NCBI GenBank assembly: GCA_035772405.1
Contig: JAYKKM010000439.1
Location: 4,614,001-4,678,000 of the forward strand
Origin: Chrysogorgia sp. JL179-B06
Lineage: Eukaryota; Cnidaria; Anthozoa; Scleralcyonacea; Chrysogorgiidae
DNA length: 64,000 bases
Direction: 5' to 3'
Below the pieces are notes generated by a model. It ran no database searches and was not told the origin of the DNA. It saw only the letters and a program-made list of their open reading frames with translations. Shown in pieces: positions 24,401 through 36,400 of this stretch; the first letter of the stretch is position 1, and every line of letters starts with the position of its first letter. A program made the translations under genes and the position numbers.

Positions 24401-27400
24401 AAATAATAGATACGTATGTTTTGTATTTAGACTCGGTAATTCCAAAACTGTTTTCAGAATTGGAATCGAGTAAATATTGGCCGATATAAAATACCATGAC
24501 ATGAGCGATATTAGTGATGTCCCCGAAAACCGAGGGAGGATTTGTGGAAGTTTCACAAATCCACCCGAGGTTTGAGGGACATTTAATCACTAATTACCTG
24601 ACATGTCCTGGCTTTAGTTTGTAATACCATGTTTACCGACGAGATATAATTTGTATTGTTTGAAATTCATCGCGAACTGTCAAATGTTCGCTCATACATG
24701 CAAATGAGCGAAAATTAGAAATTTTCACTGTTAGAGTGAAATTAGCGATTAAATTCCCGGTGAGAACAAAATAATCGGTGGCGATCATGGTATTATCAAT
24801 ACTAAGTTATTCAGACAACGTAAAACACATAGGCTGTGTTTACACTAGAGCAAAAATAACCGGATTCGTATTGTTTTTTATTCCCATGAGGATGCAAAAT
24901 AATGTGAATCCGGTGATTTTTGCTCTAGTGTAAACGCAGCCTTAAGGCTGGTTTTCACTAAAGAAAATTTTCCTCAGGACAGGAAAGTTTCCTTTGTCTT
25001 GTGGGGCTCTCGGTTGGAACTAATTACTTTAACACAAAGGAAATTTTCCTGTCCTGAGGAAAATGTTCCTTAGTGGAAACCAGCCTTGAGGGGCTGTTTC
25101 ATGTCCGGATTCAGTTTCATTCCGGATTGAACGTGAATTCAAACCGCGATTATATAGGAATTCTATCCCAGACCAAAACACCTAAAGGGATTTTAACAGA
25201 ACCGGTATGAGTTCAAACCGGAATGAAACTCAAACCGGATTCATGTAAACAGCCTCCTAATTCTAGTCTCTTGATGTGCTTAGTGATATCCAGCTCCTCT
25301 TAACAAAAAATATAATATAAAGTAAATGTAATATAAATACTCAAGTTTCTTATTGCATTATTAGCAATTGTTTTTTAAAGAATTATGTTCTATTTATCCA
25401 ACCCCTCCAGAACGTTACCCAGTGGTTATATTTCAAATTTTTCTGTATGCTTTTCTTATTTCACATGGTATTCTTATTTCCATTTTCTTTTTGTTAGCTG
25501 AGATTTAAAAATGCTCATCATACCGGCAAGTTGCACGCAGAGATGCACACAGATCAGCAGAATTTACAGTGTAATGTTGCAGCTCCAATGAAAGGCACGT
25601 TTTTAATTTTTTTTTCACAAATACAATATATTTTTTAAACACAGGTACAGTGGAACCTCTATATAACGGACACTTCGGGACCGAAGCTTGCTCCATTTTG
25701 TGGAGGTGTCCTCTGTCTAGATTTTCCATTAATTATACAGTAGAGCCGCTACGAACGGACACTGCCCTTACAAAAATTCCACATGAACGTGTTTCAAAAT
25801 CACATGTGATCACATGTGATCACATGTGATCACACGTGATTTTGGAACAGTCCATGTGGAATTTTCGTAAGGGTGTATTCAACGGATACTGTATTTAACG
25901 GACACTGTATTCAACGGACACTTCGGGACCGAAGCTTACTCCGTTTTTCTGGAGGTGTCCTTTGTGTCGAGGTTTTCTATTAATAAATACAGTGGAGCCG
26001 CTACGAACGGACACTGTATTCAACGGACACTTCCATACAACGGAGTATGAATATGATGTATTTAGAGTCGATCACGCAGGATAATGTTACCTTATTTATC
26101 CGAGCCAGAGGCTTATGTTTAAGCGCTCGACTATTCAGTTTATCACTCTCAGATGAACGGAAAACCCAACTGATAAGTATTCCGAGGGCGTGGGCCTCGA
26201 AGACCCGAAAGTCTTACTGTTTGCAGGTGTTATTGCAAAGGCAGCACTTTTTCCTCAATTATTTTTAAGACCCTGAGTCGTCCGACCCAGGATTTGAACC
26301 TGTGTCTCCCAACTCATAGACATGTGTGGTAACCACTAGACCACAACAGCTGGTGACCGTAAATCCAGGTTTCAATTAGCCTGTTTATCAGATGGTCAGC
26401 GGTCCGCTACACTACAAGGGAAAGGGGGTGTCTAATAATCAAACTATATATAATTATTTAAATAATAGAATACGTTTGCCCGTGTCTCCATTTAAATAAT
26501 AGAATACGTTTGCCCGGGTCTCTATAACGTGATTGAAACCCGAGTGACGTAATAAAAACACGAGAGAAGTGTAGGGAGAAGCACGAGCCGCGGAGGCGAG
26601 TTCTTTCCCAACTTCTCGAGTGTTTCAATCACGTTATAGAAACCCGGGAAAACGTATTCTATTATTTTTATAAAATAATTCAGAAACAATTTCTTATACT
26701 TTGAATAATTACGATATATAACGCTTTTGTTGATTTAATGCAAATTCTCATTAGTTACTGACGTCATTCCGGTCTCCGTAGCCTGATCGAGACCGGCAAT
26801 CTGACCAATCAGAGCGTCTGTAGAGTAAAATTATTTTATAAAATGATATCGAGAGCTGGACTTACAGTTCGTTATATAGAGTGTCCGTTAGTAAAGTTTC
26901 TACTGTATATTACATTCTGATGATGTAAAACAAGTGCATTTTGGGTTTTTACCAAATTCGTAATCCTCCTCCTCAGGGTGAATTTTCACGAAACTTACCT
27001 GTACACTGTTGAATAAACTTCTTAAGACATTGGCAACAAAAATTAAGTTTGTGTAATATGAATGAACTCGAAAAATTATAGAGTAACACCTTTTACAACT
27101 TTTCGGTATTTTACTTCGTTTTTGAAATATTTCAGTTTGTTTGATATGTAAAGTATGATGTAAATGAGATGATGGTCTCTGATCACGTCAGGTGCTGGGT
27201 AGAGAATTTTTACTCATTAAAACATGTCTTATATCTCAGTGATTGCTAAGTTTACAACGTTCATTATCATGAGGAGTTATTATATGCGCACATTTTCAAG
27301 TAAATTTGTGGAACAAACTTGAAGATGGAACTAATATTTTAATGAGTGAAACTTCTCTACCCAGCACCTGACGTCAGAGACCATCATCTCATTTACATCA

Positions 27401-30400
27401 TACTTTACATATCAAACAAACTGAAATATTTCAAAAACGAAGTAAAATACGGAAAAGTTGTAAATGGTGTTACTCTATCATTTTACGAGTTCTTTCATAT
27501 TAGACAAACTTAATTTTTGTTGCCAATGTCCTTTAACAGTGAACGATTCCAATAAACCCGATAAAACACGTGCCGATAAAACACGTGCCGATAAAACACG
27601 TGCCGATAAAACACGTGCCGATAAAACACGTGCCAATAAAACACGTGCCAATAAAACACGTGCCGATAAAACACGAGCTGATAAAACAAGTGCTGATAAA
27701 ACAAGTGCTGCGAGTTTCCTGAACTACTATTGAACTACCATTCATCGCAGGCGTAATTCATCGAGAATAGCAAACGAGTGTCTGTATCACATATAAAGAC
27801 ACTCATTAAACATGGATGATCTTTTAAAATAGTGACTTTGTCGTGGTGACAAATTTGAATATCGCTTTATAAAACGTACTGACCATGGGGATTGGTAATA
27901 AGTTCAGAACGTTCTGAAAACTAAACTGCTTATTTATAAACACATTTACCAAAATCTAACAATGGCGTAATGTTGGAACAAAGGATGAGAAAAAGAAATG
28001 AGTTCTTGAGAAATACGATTTGAGAAATAAATAGGCTTAAAATAAAGAGCACGATGCATTTCAAGTGCTACGTCTGCTAATAAACTGAACCTTAGAGCGC
28101 ATATTTATAGGGAAAGAGGTAGGATGATGTCACCCCGATGGGGAAGTGACACTTAAAATAGTGACAAACAATAAAAATAGGTCCACAATGCGTACACGCG
28201 TCTCGGAGTGCTGGCGCTTGCGCACAGAAACATTAAAAATATGTAGGCATGACGTGTACATGTGTATGTACTGTCATTTTAAAAAATAGATACGGGTAGC
28301 ATACGTGTGTCAACTGGTATGAGAAAACTGAAAAGTTTGGACAAAAAGCAAAGCCTATTTTCGGGCTTGGTGTTATTTTCGGGTTACATACACGTTTTCT
28401 AACTACGAAAATAATCTGTTTGAGCTTTCTGTAACCCACTCAACAAAAATTATTTGTTTAGATATTTAAATTTTTTTGCAATGAACGCTATAAAGTATAA
28501 AGCTAAAATATAGCAACAGCAGAATAATATATGTTGTCAGACGCTGTCACAGCAAACATATACCACACAAATTCCTGAATCAAGAATACACTTTGATACG
28601 CATACGTTTAGTTGATACGCGTGTTTTTTAAACGGAGTGAATATTCAAAATACACCGTGGGCCGGCTACGCATGGGTTGTTTGCATTTCCGAAATCCGGC
28701 GCCGTATTTTGGCAATTTTAGATTTCAACCACCAACCGCTTTCCCGTTTTTCTTAAAAGCATAACCACGTTCACATCACTTTTACCCAGTTTTCCGAAAA
28801 CCGCCAAATATTTTCGAGTATAACAGAATCCTATCGAAAAATTCGGATATTTTCATAATAATTTAATAATATTTTTTTTTAATACAGCATTGTTTCACTC
28901 GGTCACTTTGCAACCCCATCCACAATGGAATAATTGCAATACTTGTTAATTAGCTATATAGTGAGTACCAGTACTGGTGGTAAGGATGTAAAAAAGTACA
29001 GATTATAGCTGTATTTATACTGCAAGTCTATAGGACTAACCAGGACCAACCTGGCTGGATGCCACCTTGGGCCTGGCTTACATTTTACTCACTTTAATAG
29101 TGTAAACATACACCATACTGGCTATAACAATCAGCATTTATGCTCATCTGATATTATGGCATATGGCCAATGGCTTTGTGTGTCTGTTTAAATTCACCTT
29201 TGTCCTGGATAGTAGGCCTGGACAGTGCCAGTCCATTCAAAATTTGTATTAGCATTTGTTATTCTGCAATATTATAATAAAGCAGACAATTTATTGGTAT
29301 ATCTTATGTAAGGACTATTCAATTTTGAGCGAAAGCCCTGCAAAGGGGTAATTCCATTGTGACTGACGTTACATTTGGACAAATTAAATGAGTACTAATT
29401 ACCTTCTAGCTGTGCAATTAGGCTGGTGTAATGGCCATTCTTTGCCAATAAGCATTGATTTGGTTAGATCTAATGAACAGCATTAAAAATTTGGCGAACA
29501 GACGAAGCATAACAATTTTATTCGACATTCAATGAGTGTGACTGACGTTACCAAAAATGGACATGAAAAAAAAGTAACTATAATTATATTCATTTTCAGC
29601 TCAAAGGAATGCATGAACACAAAAATATGAACTCAAAGATATATCCTTATTATATGTTTGTAATATGGATGGTAACACAAATTCACAATAATAATCACAC
29701 ATGTGTACGTGACCAAAAAACTCTGACTGACGTTACTGTGACTGACGTTACATTTGTCCATCAAACTACCATTATATTTAATTCATCAAACAACTTGGTC
29801 TCGTTGATGCAAATAATTTGACATATAAAATTTGACATAGAAAAATATTTCTTAAATCATAAACTAATAGTGATAAAGTGTATACCAAGTTCAACACACT
29901 TTTATTAAGTTTAAGTAGGGAAAATAGGAAAGCCAAGAATTTTACCCATATTTTGAAACAATTTGTGAAATAAATAACAATATCAATGGTATGCATGAAA
30001 ATCATGTATGTGATAATGTGGTCAAGTTTAAATTTCATATCTTTAAAATTTGAGTTAACCACTATTATGTTTTTAGCCTTAATTTGTCAAAATGCTCAAC
30101 TTTTTTTTTTCCCATGTCCATGTTTTCATGGAATTACACAAAGAGTGATTTCGTGATGTCTGATTGGCGCTTTCTCGATATACACCTAACCCTAATCCTA
30201 CCTAAAACTAGCCTGTGCACAGCCGCGAACCTCCCGGATTCCCGTCTGTGAACAATCGACGGATTGCTTGCCGGCGTTAGCGGAGATTTGTATAACAGAC
30301 TGTTATTGGTTCGTTGTATATCAGGTGTTTTGATTGGCCCATGTATCTGTAATTATAATTAATTATGCGATAACATGCTGCGAGAAAAACGCAAAATGGC

Positions 30401-33400
30401 GGATGCAAGGAGCGAAGGAAATACTCTTTGGAATAAAGCAGTTGAACAGGTCTTAAACGTGTTCAGGATATCTTCTTTGTATGAAGAACAAAGAGGCATT
30501 AAGTCAGTTCTTTTCAAAGCGAGATGTTTTTGTTAATATCTTCCGACTTGCTACGAAAAATCCCTCTTATTTCAAGCTACACCAATTATTGCAGATGAAG
30601 TACGAGAACTAGCATCGTGGTTGTTATTTCTCCGCTAAAAGCTCTCATGGAGGACCAAGTTCGCTACCTAAAGAAGATAAATTTATCGGCAGTCTGTGTA
30701 ACAGATGAACATAACGATGAACTTGTTCGAGATATATAAATTAATGTCGATTACATTTTATGGTTCCCCTGAATATTTTCGAGAAGAATATTTTCGAGCA
30801 AGCAATTTAGAGCGTCTTTGGTCTGCGTTGCTGTGGTTGAAGCGCATTACAATAGTTAATGGTAAGTGTGGATTGATGTTATTTTTCTTTGTATCTGCAA
30901 TATTTCATTGTAGGGGATTGCCTCAGCAGACCATAGCCTTTATTTAATATAGAATAAAAAGTGTCCTTTAATATCATAGAAATATTGTTATTTTGAGTCG
31001 ATATCAATACCTAATTAGATTTTGTAAGGTAACCTAATCTTCTGCAATAACAATTTAGATTTAATATGTAGCTCTTACATCTGTTTCTCAAGGGGTCTGC
31101 CTGGTGCTAGAAGAGGTTAACTTCCATTCCGAACGTGGTATGGCAATCTTAGTGAATTAATATATCTCTTGTTCCTGATGATGATGCTTGTACTGTAGTA
31201 ACAACATCAGCTACCAAAAAGGCCAGATCTGTTATCTTTGAAAGTCTGAAGTTGACCAATAATACTTCAGTGGTGTCAAAGTCTCCAGACCGATCAAACC
31301 TACAATACTGTTTACATTATGTAGATGAGGATATTCCACTGGATTTGCTATTTGCAGAAATAATAGAGGATGTCAAAGGACAATTATTTACTACCAGACC
31401 CGGAAACAGTGTGCAATTTTGTACCGAGTATTTGAAACCGCTCTGAGCAACTCATTTTATAAGGATGCTGTGCCAAAGTGTAAAACCCGTTTGGTAGAAA
31501 TCTACGATGCTGGATCACCCCAAGCGGTAAAACTCCACATTTCTAAAAACTTGAAATCAAAAGACAAAGCCTGGTCATATTAGACTAGAGTATTGATCTC
31601 AACCATCGCATTTGGAATGGGCATAGATTGCAAGAAAGTGAACAAAATCATTCACTTTGAACCAAACAAGAATATTGAGTGTTAAGAAATTCTTCAAGCT
31701 GAAACCAGATACAGAACTGCTTATGAAAGCCTTTGGATTCATCCATGTTACAGCAAACAATGAACACAGTTGTTGTGAATGTTGGTCTTAATGTCCCCAA
31801 GACAACATTTAACTGTACTGTGTAGTTATACTGATTGGTTAACTAATTCACTGCCTAGATGGACTTTTATAAGTTTACTCTTGCTAACACCAGACAAATT
31901 TACCCATGAAAGGAGAGCTATATGGGGGGAAATGGGTTACTGTTATAGTTTACTTTGTAGAGGACATATGTACCATGCAGTGTATTTTACCCACACGGTT
32001 CATACTTTCTGGTACACAGTGCCTGTTAGCCAATCAGAAACCATTATTTGGTAGAATTTACACATTATTGACAAAAGTGCATTACAATATCTTATTATAC
32101 AATTATTGGACGAGGTTAATAATATCTTGTGTTATCAATGCCAAAGTTTGTGATATCTGCCAAAGCTGAAGGCTGATTGTGATAACACAAGATATCATAC
32201 GAAAACCGAATATTATAAATGTAGAAGCCTTTAAGCTAATGAAAGCTTGTAAAAATTATAAATTCGGATCATTAATAATCACGTCACCTACAGACAATTT
32301 CTGATATTTAGTATGTGGCAAGACATCAAGAATTGTCTGTAGGTTTTTTAGCCAATCAAAATTGAGATTGTATGGGTATTGTATAATAATGTTGCTTTAT
32401 AAACATCAGTCAGTTTAATTTTATAAATAACTATCACATAACTGAAAATTTACGTACCGACCAACTTGAATGGTACAGAAAGATACTCAGCATTAATTGT
32501 ACTGCATTCAAACGAGATGACCTATTCCTTAGGATTACAGCTGCAGCCATGCCAAGAGATTGCACACACTCATTTCTTTTATTTGAGTTTCTTTTGTTGA
32601 CACAAGCTGTACGTAAAATGGCTTGGGTAAACGCTGCTCTATTCTTTAGTTCATTCTCAAACCTTTCAAAGGAAAAGCCTAGCAGTTGATCTTTATTTGG
32701 AGACCGCAGACAACTTGGTTGTTTCTTTGAGCATACTCACAATCTATCTGCTTCAGTGCAGTTGCTAAGAATCTGCAGTTGCTTGCGAAGGATAGCATTT
32801 TTCCAAGCAGCATTTGATATCTGTTTATAAGTTCCACGTACAAGCATTTTACCGAGATATTGTAATTCAGGAGCAATTATAGAATACCCCGTCCACTTTT
32901 GAAACCACGTTTAAAGCCAGAAATACAAGCCAGATTGCTCTAAAATCTCTTTCAATATAATGTCGAAGGTTTATAATATGTGTACTTGTTGATTGTTATC
33001 AAATTAAATGAGGTTTTAAAATAGAACGAAGCAATGAGGATTTGCTCGTTGGTTGTTGTTTTTTCGGTGTAGAGTGGCCAACATGTAACGACTTCGCCGG
33101 TAATGAAACCGTAGGGGTATCTACACTATCCTGCCGCACAGAAGCTGTTGACGAACAGCTGGTTTTCTCTGGTGATACAGATGATGTGAACAGAGGATCC
33201 AAGCGCGGTCTTTTCCCGCTTTCACGAGTATCCGCGACGCGTTCACACGAACTAGATAGCTTCTCTAGTGTACCAAGAAGTTCTTGTTCCTGCCTTTTAA
33301 GATTATCGAGCTTCTTAAGCTTATCCAAACAAGATTTACATATGTAAACAGAGTTAATCTCTACGCTGAAGGGCAGTTTGGATAAAGAAGTACGCAGTAA

Positions 33401-36400
33401 ACGTTGCCTTCCATCGACCAGATAGCGTTGATAAGGCTTCTTAATCACATCATGACAAAGAACACAACTCATGTAGGTAAAATAAAAACACAATAACAGG
33501 AAAAGATCACCAAAGCCAATAGTAATTTTTCACTCGAACAAGACGCCATTTTGTGTTGTTTACAATTATTATGTAAATAATTATGCAAAAATTATGCAAA
33601 TGTCCCGGCAAGCATTCCGTCGATTGTTCACAGACTGGATATAGCCGGGTGTATCCAGGCTGTGCACAGGCTAACCTAAAACTGACTTGGGTTGGTGTTA
33701 TAATTTTAAATTTCGGTTGCCATGACGACATACCAAAAGTGAAATGTTCCGACCATATCTTTTGAAGTACTAACTCTAAGAACTCATTCTACATATCTAA
33801 TGAAAGCTTGATTAACAGCCTCTGACATACCTACAAAAATATTTTTGTAACTGATACCTAACAGCTTGAAAAAAGCGACGACGCTTGGATTGGATTTGAC
33901 AAACTCCGTATAAATATTTTAGATATTCAGACGACGATATCTTTTGAACTACTAACGCAAGAAAATCATGCTATACATCAAATAAAAGCCTGAATAACAT
34001 ACTCGGACATGTTTGCCAAACTATCTTTGTAACTGACTAACAGGTTTAAAAAACCGAAAACGGGTTTACCTTTAGAATCTTTAGTTTTGACGCCACGTAT
34101 AGAACTTGATTTACGAACTTGACATCTTCGGACGACGATATATTGCATTTTCACTGCCTTTTCACGATCTTTTTGAACTCAAATCTTCATTCACCGTATA
34201 ACCCGACAAAACACGAATTCAAATGCAGATATTTATTATTTACCATATCTAGTTACCAGGGCCAAATTTTCCAATGCCGCGCATCGGCCGTTGACGGTTG
34301 ACTTCCACTTCAATATATTTAACAATTAGACAACGAGCCCGCGTTTTCTATGAGCAGATAGTCAACGAGGCGGAGCCGAGTTGACTATCGCTCATAGAAA
34401 ACAAGGGCGAGTTGTCTAATTGTTTTAGTATAAATTTACAACTTTCTAACCCAAGAAATAACTTTTATTTCTCATTTTTCATGGAAAAAAGGTAAATATT
34501 CTTTCGAAATCAGGCGACTTTTTCCCCAGAGGTTTATATCAGCGGATAGTAACTCCTGCGATAGCCAATGAAAATTGAGGATTTGTGATATAAACTTGTC
34601 AATTTATACTAAATAAATATATAAACTGCATCCGAGATAGGGATCGCTTGGATATTGCGTGATAAGGGACTAAACGCCGGTCGATATTATCGCCCTCAGG
34701 CCGGCCGGGCGAGGGGACTATACGGGGATTTTCACATTTCACGAGTGTTAAAAACCCGGCTCAAAAATACCGTTCAGTTGTTAAAATACCCGTTCTACTA
34801 ACTGTGGCTACACAGGCCTATAGAATATTTAGTTTTCCAACTTTTCCCTGATTTTCACAGTTTTCAATAAATTTTCAATACGATTTATAAGTTTAATATT
34901 CTTACAACAGAACACAAAAATGTTAAGGCTTTCTATTTGTTTTGCTCATTAAGTCTTTTAATAACTTTTTCTTTCAAAACTGATTTTTTTGAACAAGGCA
35001 TTCCATATTGAATGAGAGTCAAAAATTTTGAATACTTCAGGGAAAGGTCTGAATATTGCAACAGTACTGACACCGATAATAAGCAAACAACTACTAATTA
35101 AAGGCATGCTCAAGTGACACAAAAGGCCCATTATTGGCTATCAAAAATATATCACCAGAACATGACTCACTGTATTGCAATTGATAAGTTTTATTATCAG
35201 TTGAAACCATCTCAAGCACATCAGTTAACAATAATAAGTCTTGGTTGACAGATCTAGTTATACAGCTAAAGGCTATTACCATTCAATATATTTATATTCA
35301 TAAAGGATGTGTCCCAAATGTTAACACACTTGATTTCATTATAGACAATGGAAGTTAGTGACATTTCTACACATTGTTTTCCAGCATTTTGACCAAACCT
35401 GCTTTCATCACCTTGACTGAAATCAGCACACACTGTTTCACTTGGATCAATATATAGTTGGTCCTGGGTTCTCTTCTCATTCGAAAGTCTTAACAACAAT
35501 GCCAACAATGGGACATACACATTGTAGCACAACGTTCTGTTTATTAAACCAAACTAAAACTTCATTCCTGCTTTACTGCAGTTGTTTTAGACAAGGCTTA
35601 TAAAATACACTCATATAAAACATAAACATAAATTAAAACATAAATTATAGGAAATTACCATGCAGCACCCACAACTGACAATGCAACAGCCAATCCACTG
35701 CCGATACCTGCCCACATACTAGAAATACGTGTACGCAACAACCCCTCGCCCGCTTACTGTTTGAGGTTTTAAAATTGCCAAACTTGCATTTGTGGGTAGT
35801 GTACTGAACAGAACCCAAGTGGGAAAGTCTGCCAACACAATTGTCTCGCAGGCAGGGTTGGAAACCAATTGTGTAACTATTGATTATTGAAATTAATAAT
35901 TAATTTTAACAATTATTAATTTAAATAATAATTTTATTAATTATATATTACATAATTAAAGTTAATTATGTCAGTTATGGTTTTAATAATAAATTTCAAC
36001 ATGCATGTTTACAGTAACAGTGACATACTCATAATTTTACTCAAAGTACAATTGTATTCACAAGTATATTCAAGTACCGGTGACACAATTTCAAAAATTG
36101 AAATGACAAAAGCCCATAATATACAACAAAGAACGATATTGCTTAATCTAATTATTTCACCAATATATATATATATTAATTCAGGATGAAATTCCTTTCA
36201 GCTGCTGCTTGTCAGTGGGGTGATACCACTTGTTTAATCCTAACATGTTCCCCTGACACAGCGAGTGTTAACCTACCCAATTATACATTATACAGTATTT
36301 ATCCTTCAAAAGCTGTGTAAAAATATACATTGAAAGCCTAGGACTGGCACTGTCCAGGCCTACTATCCAGGACAAAGGTGAATTTAAACAGACACACTAA

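Larger units (their letters stand above)
25648..26905. mobile_element. pogo/mariner-like non-autonomous element with nested insertions
   Basis: The left end CAGTGGAACCTCTATATAACG at 25648 is mirrored by a right end ending TTTCTACTG at 26905 with TATATAGAGTGTCCGTTA. Both sides are flanked by TA, the expected Tc1/mariner-type duplication. Further copies of ACGGACACT lie at about 25760, 25880-25920 and 26010-26040. A SINE (26056-26349) and a fold-back (26496-26667) are nested inside. Confidence 0.65.
30209..33673. mobile_element. DNA transposon carrying RecQ-like helicase and zinc-finger genes
   Basis: The ends TAGCCTGTGCACAGCC at 30209 and GGCTGTGCACAGGCTA ending at 33673 are inverted. Pairing continues through CTGTGAACAATCGACGGA and GCTTGCCGG. 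A perfect 9-bp direct repeat, ACCTAAAAC, flanks the element (30200-30208 and 33674-33682). The interior holds a decayed RecQ-like helicase on + and a zinc-finger protein on -. The uninterrupted host repeat is seen at about 37377-37500 (ATCCTAAAACTGACTTGGG), which supports the insertion. Confidence 0.75.

Noticed and set aside
26280..26345. tRNA gene
   Set aside because: Four dispersed copies share the same body, and the acceptor arm does not pair well. It is a tRNA-derived SINE head.
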